IMG/VR virus record: IMGVR_UViG_3300021403_000011
Coordinates: 1-59,588 of that record
DNA: 59,588 nucleotides
Direction: 5' to 3' (one strand)
Source: a virus
Part shown: positions 22,964 through 29,698 of the stretch, piece after piece
Position numbering within the stretch: position 1 is the first letter of the stretch
Layout of the letters: each line of letters starts with the position of its first letter
Made by a program: the position numbers and the translations under genes
Notes under the pieces: generated by a model
What the model was told of the DNA's origin: nothing
The model's database searches: none
Seen by the model: the letters and a program-made list of their open reading frames with translations, nothing else

Positions 22964-24475
22964 ATGCCTTATGCGAGTAACCGTCAGCGGCGCTTCCTCC
23001 ACGCGGTCAAGCCCGAGGTCGCGGCGGTCTACGACCGGCACGAGCGCCAGGCCCCGGCGATCGGCTCCGCGGTCGACTTCTCGACCCTGCGCCAGCGCGG
23101 CCTGGTCGGCATCTCGGACCGCGTCATCGCCGACCACCTGGCGATGTACGAGCGGTGGTGCGCGGAGCTGCGGCTGCTGGACGCTGCGATCGCCTCGCGC
23201 CCGCTGACCGCGCCGGCGGCGATGCCGAGCGCGGCGGTGGAGGACCTGCTGCGCCGGCGGGTGCGCGACCTGCCGCTCCAGGAGATCAGCGGCCGGCTCG
23301 AGGAGGTGATCGACCAGCTCAAGGGCGAGTTCGTGGCGAGGGGGATCACGTGGTTCCCGACGTTCTACCTGGGCGAGGCGGACTTCTGGACGGCCGATCG
23401 GGCGACGTCGATCAACGTGCCGTGGTACCTGGGCGACGACGTGCTGTGGTCGTTCGTGAACGGGCAGGACGCGCGTTACACGCCTGAGGAGGTACTGGGG
23501 ATCCTGCGGCACGAGGCTGGGCACGCGCTCGGCTACGCGTTCGAGCTCTATCGGCGACAGGACTGGAAGCGCACCTTCGGCAACTTCGGCGCGTCCTACC
23601 GCGACGAGTTCCCGATCGACGCGCAGTCGACGGACTACGTGCGCCACCTCCACGTCATGGACGCCGGCGCCAACGCGCACTACGCCCAGAAGCACCCGGA
23701 CGAGGACTGGGCCGAGACCTTCGCCGTATGGCTCGACCCCGGCAGCCGCTGGCGCGAGGCCTACGCCGCGTGGCCCGGCGCGCTGGCGAAGCTCGAGGCA
23801 GTCGAGCTGATGCTGGTGGGTGAGGGCGCGGCTTACGGCCTGCCGTCGGACACCAGGATCGGCCGGCGGGTCCCGTACGCGACGCTCGACTACACCGTGG
23901 GCGAGTACCTGGGGCAGGCCGAGCAGGACCGGCCAGACCCGCGCGCGGCGGCGCTGCGGCGGCGGCCGGAGGTGTACAGCGCGGTGGTGCTGCACGAGCT
24001 GTACTTCGGTGGGCTTGAGCGCGGCGCCAACGGTCTCGGCCTGGCGCTGACCGGCCGCTTCGCCGAGCTGGCGGGCCCGGACTGGGCAGCTGACTTCCGC
24101 GTGGCGGCGGAGGCGTCCGGCGTCGGCTGGGTGCTCGCTGTCTGGGACCGGCGCGACAACCGGGTGCGCAACGTCCTGGTGAGGGGGCACGACCAGGGCG
24201 TGCCCCCGGGGTGCGAGGTCCTGCTGGCGCTGGACATGCACGAGCACAGCTACGCGGCCGACGTCGGCGCGCGCCGGGACGCGTACGTCGCGGCCTGGTT
24301 CCGCAACGTCTCGTGGTCGGTGGTGAACGGCCGGCTCGACCGCGCGTACCCGCCGCGCGTGGGGGCATTCACGATCGAGAACCCTAACGCGATGTTCGTC
24401 GGGGACCTCGCCGAGCGCAGTGATGCCGTCTTCGTGCGCCGCGACGTCGTCATCAAGCCGCCCGGGGACATATGA
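22964..24475 (+). CDS. zincin-like protease fused to superoxide-dismutase-like domain (503 aa)
   Basis: N-terminus PYASNRQRRFLHAVKPEVA is a common opening of phage proteins. The middle has HEAGH at about 183-187 with a possible third ligand in DWAETFAVW (Glu about 251), a zincin metalloprotease site. The C-terminal about 180 residues match Fe/Mn superoxide dismutase: HELYFGGL (His about 344), SGVGWVLAVWD, DMHEHSY (Asp about 424, His about 428) and YVAAWFRNVSWSVVN. The usual first ligand His in the N-terminal SOD hairpin is not evident. Leaderless start after TATCCT. Activity of either domain is untested, and the role is unknown (virion protease or redox protection are possible). Confidence 0.8.
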   Translation: MPYASNRQRRFLHAVKPEVAAVYDRHERQAPAIGSAVDFSTLRQRGLVGISDRVIADHLAMYERWCAELRLLDAAIASRPLTAPAAMPSAAVEDLLRRRVRDLPLQEISGRLEEVIDQLKGEFVARGITWFPTFYLGEADFWTADRATSINVPWYLGDDVLWSFVNGQDARYTPEEVLGILRHEAGHALGYAFELYRRQDWKRTFGNFGASYRDEFPIDAQSTDYVRHLHVMDAGANAHYAQKHPDEDWAETFAVWLDPGSRWREAYAAWPGALAKLEAVELMLVGEGAAYGLPSDTRIGRRVPYATLDYTVGEYLGQAEQDRPDPRAAALRRRPEVYSAVVLHELYFGGLERGANGLGLALTGRFAELAGPDWAADFRVAAEASGVGWVLAVWDRRDNRVRNVLVRGHDQGVPPGCEVLLALDMHEHSYAADVGARRDAYVAAWFRNVSWSVVNGRLDRAYPPRVGAFTIENPNAMFVGDLAERSDAVFVRRDVVIKPPGDI

Positions 24476-24687
24476 GCCGCCGTCGGATCCCCGAGGCCGC
24501 TAATCACGCCGCGAAAGACCCGCGCGGAATCTGGGGCGAGCTGCATTTCGTCCCTGACGGCAGACGATCGGTCTACTGGGTCTCGCGGCGCTACAGGGGC
24601 GGTTGGGTCATCAACGTCTGGCATCGCTGGGTCCCGAGGACGCACCATCAGGTCAGGCCCGCGGGGATGTTCGACCGTCGCGGGTAA
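24472..24687 (+). CDS. small basic protein (71 aa)
   Basis: ATG 24472 overlaps the fusion gene stop. Basic, Trp/His/Arg-rich with beta strands (SVYWVSRRYRGGWVINVWHR). Its TAA is inside the next TAATAT. Unknown function. Confidence 0.55.
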   Translation: MSRRRIPEAANHAAKDPRGIWGELHFVPDGRRSVYWVSRRYRGGWVINVWHRWVPRTHHQVRPAGMFDRRG

Positions 24688-24692
24688 TATCC
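24683..24692 (+). promoter_or_regulatory. GGTAATATCC element, leaderless promoter
   Basis: Exact decamer, 8 nt before ATG 24699; contains the previous stop codon. Confidence 0.65.
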
Positions 24693-24698
24693 CCATCG

Positions 24699-24962
24699 AT
24701 GGTCAGCGAGTATGTCGTCGGGCAGTGGCTGTTCGTCCGTTTTTGCGGGATGGACTGCTTCGGGAAGTTCGTCCATGCCAAGGAGCACCAGGTCGTGGTC
24801 GACGTCTTTTATGCCGAGTCAAAACCGGCTAACTATTTACCGACGAGAGCGGTCGATTACTTCGGTCAAAACGGATTGAGGAATCCGCCGTCACGGGTCG
24901 ATTTCGGGCGCGCCGCGTGCTTGATCGCCCCGGTCGAACCGCCATTGGTCCTGCCGGCCTGA
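24699..24962 (+). CDS. hypothetical protein with low-GC coding (87 aa)
   Basis: ATG 24699 after TAATAT. Beta-rich, with aromatic residues (VVGQWLFVRFCGMDCFGKFV). A noticeably lower GC content than neighbours suggests recent transfer. Unknown function. Confidence 0.55.
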   Translation: MVSEYVVGQWLFVRFCGMDCFGKFVHAKEHQVVVDVFYAESKPANYLPTRAVDYFGQNGLRNPPSRVDFGRAACLIAPVEPPLVLPA

Positions 24963-24997
24963 CACCGCGCTGGTGCGCGCGGTCTACCCGGACCTGG

Positions 24998-25003
24998 TAC
25001 CCT
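24998..25003 (+). promoter_or_regulatory. TACCCT -10 box, leaderless promoter
   Basis: TACCCT lies 6 nt before GTG 25010. No SD. Confidence 0.5.
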
Positions 25004-25009
25004 GATCGC

Positions 25010-25276
25010 GTGGTCAAGAAGGCCGCCGCCGCCCGGAAGTCCCGCCGCCAGCTCGCCACGGTGCACGCGCTCCCGGGCGCCGACCGCCCCGAGGACTCGC
25101 TCAAGCGCCTGCACGAGGTGCTTGCCAATGAGGCCCCGAGCGCGGTCATCATCATCAGCGTGGACGCCGGCGGGAAGATCGACGTCAGCAGCTTCGGCAA
25201 GCACGACGACGAGCAGCTGATGGTGGCGGCCGCGCGCATCATGCTGGTCGTGGCGCAGGGCCAGGCCGGCGAGTGA
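25010..25276 (+). CDS. hypothetical protein (88 aa)
   Basis: GTG 25010. Basic helical N-terminus, then an alpha/beta half (SAVIIISVDAGGKIDVSSFG and a C-terminal helix). The TGA stop overlaps a GTG (25273) that begins the abandoned copy of the terminase nuclease start, showing that this gene was once directly followed by that ORF. A paralogue-like pattern is seen in the 27235 gene. Confidence 0.6.
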   Translation: MVKKAAAARKSRRQLATVHALPGADRPEDSLKRLHEVLANEAPSAVIIISVDAGGKIDVSSFGKHDDEQLMVAAARIMLVVAQGQAGE

Positions 25277-25320
25277 ACCGCGGCCAGCAGCTCCCGTCGA
25301 TCCCGACGGTAATATCCTAA
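25273..25320 (+). pseudogene. remnant of terminase nuclease-half start (15 codons)
   Basis: GTG 25273 opens NRGQQLPSIP, the same first 11 codons as the intact ORF at 25869, then diverges and stops at TAA 25318. Every difference between the two copies is at a third codon position or the first base of the start codon. It is the left flank of the inserted HNH gene. Confidence 0.8.
25308..25317 (+). promoter_or_regulatory. GGTAATATCC element, leaderless promoter of HNH gene
   Basis: Exact decamer that begins 2 nt after the point where the two copies of the terminase start diverge (25306), 8 nt before ATG 25324. It probably arrived with the HNH gene. Confidence 0.65.
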
Positions 25321-25323
25321 GCC

Positions 25324-25872
25324 ATGCGCTTTATCGACCTGACCGGCGACATCTTCGGTCGCTTGGTCGTAATGGAACGAGCGCCGAGTCGCGCGCGGAA
25401 CGTCTACTGGTGGTGCCAATGCTCGTGTGGTCAGCGCTGTGCTGTGATGGGTGAGCTGCTGCGCCTGGGGAAGACGAGTTCATGCGGGTGCCTCAAGGCG
25501 GAGACGTACTACCAGATCGACGTGAAGCGCCCGGCAGTCATCGACGGGGACATTGTCCGCATCCAGCTGACCAAGGGCCTGGTGGCGATCGTCGACCTGG
25601 TCGACGCTGACCTGGCACTGTTCAACTGGTGCGCGCTCAAAGGTCGTGACACCTGGTACGCGGCTAGGAACAAGACCGTACCGGAACGCGAGACCATTCT
25701 CCTGCACCGCGAGGTGGCGAAGCGGGCCGGCCAGGCGATCGATGGGTTGGAAGTGGACCACAAGAACGGCGACGGCTTGGACTGCCGGCGGGACAACCTC
25801 AAGCCCGCCAGCCGTTCCCAGAACGCGATCAACACCCGCCGGTATCGCGAGAAACTGGCTACTCTCGGATGA
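25324..25872 (+). CDS. HNH homing endonuclease (182 aa)
   Basis: N-terminal zinc-ribbon: GRLVVMERAPS, WWCQCSCGQR, then SSCGCLKAE (about 12-58), a module common at the front of phage HNH proteins. The middle IQLTKGLVAIVDLVDADLAL is shared with the HNH at 10064. HNH core: LLHREVAKRAG, EVDHKNGDGLDCRRDNLK, SRSQNAINT (about 124-175). No AP2 domain. Its TGA overlaps the ATG of the terminase nuclease half. AT-richer than its surroundings. Leaderless after GGTAATATCC. Confidence 0.88.
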   Translation: MRFIDLTGDIFGRLVVMERAPSRARNVYWWCQCSCGQRCAVMGELLRLGKTSSCGCLKAETYYQIDVKRPAVIDGDIVRIQLTKGLVAIVDLVDADLALFNWCALKGRDTWYAARNKTVPERETILLHREVAKRAGQAIDGLEVDHKNGDGLDCRRDNLKPASRSQNAINTRRYREKLATLG

Positions 25873-26627
25873 ATCGCGGGCAACAACTGCCGTCGATACC
25901 GTGCTGGTCCTTAAAGCACCCCAAGAAGGCCCTCGACGACCTGGCGCGCGACGAGGGGACGTGGAACCGCGGCTACGCGATGAACCCGATCTCCCCGGGC
26001 GAGCTGAAGTTCCCCAACTTTGAGAAGTGCCGGAAAACCGGGATCCTGCTGTCGGACCTGCACCAGCGCCAGCTGCCGGCCTACGTCGGGGTCGACCTGA
26101 GCTCCAAGAACCGCCCCGGCAACGCGATCGTGGTCGTGGGGCTCGAGCCACCGCTGATGCGCCGGTACCTGCTCGAAGTCCGGTTCGGCGCCTGGACCAG
26201 CCCGGACACCGCGTCGAACCTGGCCGAGGTCTGCTCCCACCACAACGTCCAGTGGATCCAGGTCGAGAACAACGCCTACCAGCAGGCCATCATCGACTGG
26301 GTCAAGAAGGAGAAGGCCAAATTCCCCTACTGGATGAAGATCATGCCGTTCACCACCGGCGCGGGGAAGGCAGACCCGCAGTACGGCCTGCCGGGCCTGG
26401 AGGTCGAGTTCAAGAACGACGGCTGGGTGATCCCCTACTCCGAGTACGAGAGCCACCCGACGACCTGCCTGTGCGACTGGTGCCACCTCGACAATGAGTT
26501 CCGGAACTACCCGCGCGCGGCGACGAGCGATGGCGTGATGGCGACCTGGTTCGCGAGGGACGCGGCGAACAAGTGGGCGCCCCGGACCGGCGGCGCCCGG
26601 GTGAAGGGGAACGTCCGGCGCAGGTAA
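25869..26627 (+). CDS. terL (C-terminal part): terminase large subunit, C-terminal nuclease half (252 aa)
   Basis: RNase-H-like nuclease of the packaging motor. Catalytic acids are placed at Asp76 (YVGVDLS), Glu133 (IQVENN) and Asp221 (ATSDGVMATW). The KFPNFEKC block at about 47-54 is the usual junction just before the nuclease. ATG 25869 overlaps the HNH stop. Its first 11 codons are a recoded version of those at 25273. Joined to the ORF at 9261 it makes a normal-length terminase, so it is a domain-split gene rather than a decayed one. The TAA is part of the next TAATAT box. Confidence 0.88.
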   Translation: MNRGQQLPSIPCWSLKHPKKALDDLARDEGTWNRGYAMNPISPGELKFPNFEKCRKTGILLSDLHQRQLPAYVGVDLSSKNRPGNAIVVVGLEPPLMRRYLLEVRFGAWTSPDTASNLAEVCSHHNVQWIQVENNAYQQAIIDWVKKEKAKFPYWMKIMPFTTGAGKADPQYGLPGLEVEFKNDGWVIPYSEYESHPTTCLCDWCHLDNEFRNYPRAATSDGVMATWFARDAANKWAPRTGGARVKGNVRRR

Positions 26628-26632
26628 TATCC
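26623..26632 (+). promoter_or_regulatory. GGTAATATCC element, leaderless promoter
   Basis: Exact decamer, 7 nt before ATG 26638; contains the terminase stop codon. Confidence 0.65.
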
Positions 26633-26637
26633 TGGGC

Positions 26638-27012
26638 ATGGGAGACAAGGCTGGCCAGGCACCGCTCCACGCGGTGGTCAAGGTCATGGAGGTGCGCGGC
26701 CCGCGCGGCGGGACGGTGCACGTGCTCGTCCTGTCCTGCGGGAGCTTCGTCACCCGGCGGCTGAAGGAGATACACGCGGCGCCCGAGAGCGTGCCGTGCA
26801 TCGCCTGCTTCGTCCGCGAGCAGATGACGCTGGAGCCGGTGGTACATGCCCGGATCACTGATGACCAACTCTACAAAGGCGTGGTGGCGACACGGTGCGG
26901 ACTGAACATCGACGTCGAGCAGGGCTGGGCATGGGGGCGCCATGACGTCACCTGCGGCCGCTGCGTCGCCGCGATGGACGCCGCGCCGAAGAAGAAGCGC
27001 CGCCGTGGGTAA
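26638..27012 (+). CDS. Cys-rich protein (124 aa)
   Basis: ATG 26638 is leaderless. Beta-rich first third (VVKVMEVRGPRGGTVHVLVLSC), CIACF (about 60-64), TRCG and CGRC near the C-terminus, then a Lys/Arg-rich end. Two CxxC pairs plus single Cys fit one or two zinc sites. Unknown function. Confidence 0.55.
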   Translation: MGDKAGQAPLHAVVKVMEVRGPRGGTVHVLVLSCGSFVTRRLKEIHAAPESVPCIACFVREQMTLEPVVHARITDDQLYKGVVATRCGLNIDVEQGWAWGRHDVTCGRCVAAMDAAPKKKRRRG

Positions 27013-27223
27013 ACCGAACCTCAGGATAGCTTGCGTCGAGTTCTATGACGACGGCCCGGACGAGCAGGGGCGCCGCCACTACGCGCTGACGTGGTGGAGC
27101 GAGAGCGCGCCGATCCATTCGACGGTCCCCGGCCGCGAGCACATCTGTCTCGGGTACGGGCTCGGGATGCGGGGCCAGCACTTCCACGCGAACCCCGATC
27201 GGCTGGCGCCCCGGATCGTGTAG
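27005..27223 (+). CDS. hypothetical protein (72 aa)
   Basis: GTG 27005 overlaps the previous gene by 8 nt. Aromatic and His-rich, beta-type. The TAG stop is inside TAGCAT, the -10 box of the next gene. Unknown function. Confidence 0.55.
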   Translation: MGKPNLRIACVEFYDDGPDEQGRRHYALTWWSESAPIHSTVPGREHICLGYGLGMRGQHFHANPDRLAPRIV

Positions 27224-27226
27224 CAT
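27221..27226 (+). promoter_or_regulatory. TAGCAT -10 box, leaderless promoter
   Basis: TAGCAT ends 8 nt before GTG 27235 and contains the upstream stop. Confidence 0.5.
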
Positions 27227-27234
27227 CGGCCCCC

Positions 27235-27558
27235 GTGGCAGACATCATCGACGAACGCTCGGTCCTCACGCCGATCGCGGCCAAGGTGATCGAGGTCGCC
27301 GCGACGCCGCTGGACGCGCTGGGCTTCGCGGAGACGACGTCGATCAGCATCGGGCTGGGCGAGGACCGGAAGGCGTTCGTGTTCACGCTGTCGCAGAGTG
27401 CACGCGCCGCGATGAAGGACGACGCCGGCCGCGACCGCCTGGGGGACCTCGCGCTGCAGTTGGGCGCGTTGGTCAACCCGTCGAGCGCGGTGCTGGTGGT
27501 GCTGCCGGACGGGGAGCAGCTGTCCGCGTACCGCGTGGAGGTCGAGCCCCCGCGATGA
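27235..27558 (+). CDS. hypothetical protein (107 aa)
   Basis: GTG 27235. Helix, strand TSISIGLGEDRKAFVFTLS, helix, strand SAVLVVLPDGEQLSAYRVEV: a compact alpha/beta fold, similar in layout to the 25010 gene. Followed by ATGA coupling. Unknown function. Confidence 0.55.
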   Translation: MADIIDERSVLTPIAAKVIEVAATPLDALGFAETTSISIGLGEDRKAFVFTLSQSARAAMKDDAGRDRLGDLALQLGALVNPSSAVLVVLPDGEQLSAYRVEVEPPR

Positions 27559-27722
27559 GTCGCAAGACCAAGAAGAAGGTCCCGCTGCCGTATGACAGTC
27601 GCCTGTGGCCAGCTACGTATTGGAGGATCCCCAAGATGTCGTGGGCACCGCGCTGCCAGTGCGGTCGGCTAACCTGCAGCGAGTGCCACGCCGGCGCCGC
27701 CGCAAAGCTGGAGGCGCAGTGA
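27555..27722 (+). CDS. zinc-knuckle peptide (55 aa)
   Basis: ATG 27555. Basic start, then CQCGRLTCSECH (about 34-45), a tight cluster of four Cys and one His that should bind zinc. Its TGA overlaps the ParB-methyltransferase GTG. It may be an accessory of that enzyme. Confidence 0.5.
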   Translation: MSRKTKKKVPLPYDSRLWPATYWRIPKMSWAPRCQCGRLTCSECHAGAAAKLEAQ

Positions 27723-29050
27723 AGAAGAAGCCCAGGGTCGACGTCCCGCCCGCGGCCGAGCAACGCCAGCGGATCGAGTACATGGAGCTCGGCGTCCTGC
27801 TCAAGTTCCCGAAGAACCCACGCGGGCACGACTTCGTCGCCCTGGGCGAGGCCTTCAAGGACCGGGGCTTCGTGACGCCGCTGTTGCTCGACGAGACCTC
27901 GGGGCTGCTGGTCGAGGGGCACGGGCGCCTCGAGAAGCTCGAGGAGATGCGCGCGGCCGGGGCGCCGCCGCCGGCGCGCATCGAGGACCGCGACGGCAAG
28001 TGGAGCGTGCCGGTGGTCCGCGGCGTCTACTTCGAGAACATGGACCAAGCCCGCCGCCACCTGCTGGGCGCGAACCGGATCGGCGAGGGGCTGTGGGACA
28101 ACCGCCTGACCGCGGACATGCTGGGCAAGCTCGGCGAGGGCAACCTGATCGGCAGCGGCTTCGGCGAGAAGGACCTCGTGACCTTCCTCGCGCGCGCCGG
28201 CGGCGCGCCGGGCGAGGGCGCGACCGACCCGAACGCGGTTCCCGAGCGCCCGAAGAAGGCGCGCAGCAAGACGGGCGACCTCTGGATCCTGGGCGAGCAC
28301 CGGCTGCTGTGCGGGGACTCGACCGTTGCTGCGGACGTGAAGCGGCTGATGGGATCGGATCGCGCGGCGATGATGGCGACCGACCCGCCGTACGGCGTCG
28401 ACTACACCGATGAGCAGCGCGTAGGCGCGGCGAAGCAGGTCGATGGTGGTAAGCGGAAGCAGATCTGGAAGGTGTCGATCGACAACGACGACAAGACCGG
28501 CGCCGACATCCAGCCCTTCCTCGAGGCCGTCTTCGCGGCGTCGCTGCAGCACGCGCTCGCGCCGAACGCCGCGTGGTACCTGTGGCACGCGCACATGACG
28601 CAGGGATTCTTTGCTGCTGCTGCTGCTGCTGCTGCAAACCTCGTGCTCCACCGGCAGATCATCTGGGTGAAACCTGGGATGCTGCTGGGGTTCGGCGACT
28701 ACCACTGGCGCCACGAGCTGTGCTTCTACGGGTGGGTCAAGGGCAGCCGGCCGCCGTTCTATGGGGACCGGAACCAGACGACCGTTTGGGAGGTGTCGAA
28801 CGAGACCGCGGCGGCGAAGCGCGTCCACCCGACCCAGAAGCCGGTGGAGATTTTCGAGCGCCCGATGAACAACCACGTCAAGCGCGGCGGCGTCTGCTAC
28901 GAGCCCTTCAGCGGGTCGGGCACCCAGATCATCGCGGGCGAGCGCCTGGGGCGCCGGGTGCTGGCGATGGAGAAGGATCCGGCCTACGTCGACGTCGCGG
29001 TCCAGCGCTGGGAAGAGTTCACCAAGCTGAAGGCCAAACTTCAGAAGTGA
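27719..29050 (+). CDS. ParB-like nuclease domain fused to DNA methyltransferase (443 aa)
   Basis: Residues about 20-130 match the ParB/sulfiredoxin-like domain (PKNPRGHDFVALGEAFKDRG, LVEGHGRLEKLEEM). The rest is a methyltransferase: DPPYG at about 222, then WEVSN, HPTQKP and EPFSGSGT at about 395-402. DPPY before the SAM motif is the beta-class order of N6-adenine/N4-cytosine enzymes. This ParB-MTase fusion is frequent in phages and usually protects DNA. A pure Ala tract (299-306) encoded by seven GCT and one GCA sits in the core. Confidence 0.88.
   Translation: MKKKPRVDVPPAAEQRQRIEYMELGVLLKFPKNPRGHDFVALGEAFKDRGFVTPLLLDETSGLLVEGHGRLEKLEEMRAAGAPPPARIEDRDGKWSVPVVRGVYFENMDQARRHLLGANRIGEGLWDNRLTADMLGKLGEGNLIGSGFGEKDLVTFLARAGGAPGEGATDPNAVPERPKKARSKTGDLWILGEHRLLCGDSTVAADVKRLMGSDRAAMMATDPPYGVDYTDEQRVGAAKQVDGGKRKQIWKVSIDNDDKTGADIQPFLEAVFAASLQHALAPNAAWYLWHAHMTQGFFAAAAAAAANLVLHRQIIWVKPGMLLGFGDYHWRHELCFYGWVKGSRPPFYGDRNQTTVWEVSNETAAAKRVHPTQKPVEIFERPMNNHVKRGGVCYEPFSGSGTQIIAGERLGRRVLAMEKDPAYVDVAVQRWEEFTKLKAKLQK
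28613..28636 (+). repeat. (GCT)7GCA microsatellite inside methyltransferase
   Basis: Seven perfect GCT repeats plus GCA encode eight Ala in a gene that otherwise uses GCG/GCC for Ala. Slippage would change the Ala count without a frameshift. Confidence 0.9.
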
Positions 29051-29070
29051 CCGCCGGCCCGGATCGGGGT

Positions 29071-29076
29071 TAGGCT
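29071..29076 (+). promoter_or_regulatory. TAGGCT -10 box, leaderless promoter
   Basis: TAGGCT lies 7 nt before ATG 29084. A GTGACC sequence 18 nt upstream could be the -35. Confidence 0.5.
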
Positions 29077-29083
29077 CTGGGGC

Positions 29084-29404
29084 ATGGCCAATGAGAACCC
29101 GCCGCCGCCGGACCCGAGGAGGATGGACTTCTACGCCCCGCGCGACGAGCGCTTCGACGTCGTCCTCTGCAAGGACGGCGTCGGCCACCACGCCGCCGCC
29201 GAGGGTGACTTCAAGCGGATCTCGGTCCAGACGGACCGGGGGGCCGCCGGCGCCCGCAACCTGCCCGAGGTCGAGGCCCTCGAGAAGGAGGGCTACAACA
29301 TCGTCAGCGTCGTCCCGCCGGGGTTGCTGACCGAGGGCGAGCGCATGGCGCGGCAGCGCGCGCACGACGACACCTACGGCGCCTTCGACCGGACCAAGGT
29401 CTAA
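29084..29404 (+). CDS. hypothetical protein (106 aa)
   Basis: ATG 29084 is leaderless. Pro-rich N-terminus, then RFDVVLCKDGVGHHAAAEGD and a GYNIVSVVPPGLLTEGE block. Located right before the Tad2-like gene with 2 nt between, so co-expressed. No family recognised. Confidence 0.55.
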   Translation: MANENPPPPDPRRMDFYAPRDERFDVVLCKDGVGHHAAAEGDFKRISVQTDRGAAGARNLPEVEALEKEGYNIVSVVPPGLLTEGERMARQRAHDDTYGAFDRTKV

Positions 29405-29406
29405 CC

Positions 29407-29697
29407 ATGGGAGGTAACGGCATCGGCTGGGCGATCGACATGATGAAGGCTGGCGGGCGCGTAACGCGCGCGGGCTGGAACGGCAAGGGGATGTACCTGG
29501 CCTACCAGGCGGGCTACCCGGCCGGCATCCCCATCAACGCCAACACCGCACGCGCCACCGGGCTGCCAGAGGGGACGGTCTGCCGGTTCTTGCCGTACAT
29601 CATGATGCGCACGGCCGACGGGTCGTTCGTGCCGTGGCTGGCGAGCCAGACGGACCTGCTGTCGGACGATTGGGAAGCTTTGCCGCTGGGGACGTAA
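29407..29697 (+). CDS. Tad2-like (DUF2829) putative anti-Thoeris protein (96 aa)
   Basis: The opening AIDMMKAGGRVTRAGWNGKG (about 9-28), then MYLAY, the PYIMMRTADGSFVPWLASQT block and DLLSDDWEAL are the full signature of DUF2829. In Tad2, the characterised member, the protein sequesters the cyclic ADP-ribose-type signal of the Thoeris defence system. The length is normal for the family. The GW and W-L-A-S-Q-TD residues that form the ligand pocket region are present. ATG 29407 follows closely on the previous stop. Anti-defence activity is inferred. Confidence 0.82.
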   Translation: MGGNGIGWAIDMMKAGGRVTRAGWNGKGMYLAYQAGYPAGIPINANTARATGLPEGTVCRFLPYIMMRTADGSFVPWLASQTDLLSDDWEALPLGT

Positions 29698-29698
29698 C

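Noticed and set aside
25273-25901. Transposon target-site duplication around the second HNH gene
   Set aside because: The duplicated copies differ synonymously at six codons and keep frame, unlike an exact duplication made by a transposase; no transposase or terminal inverted repeats are present.
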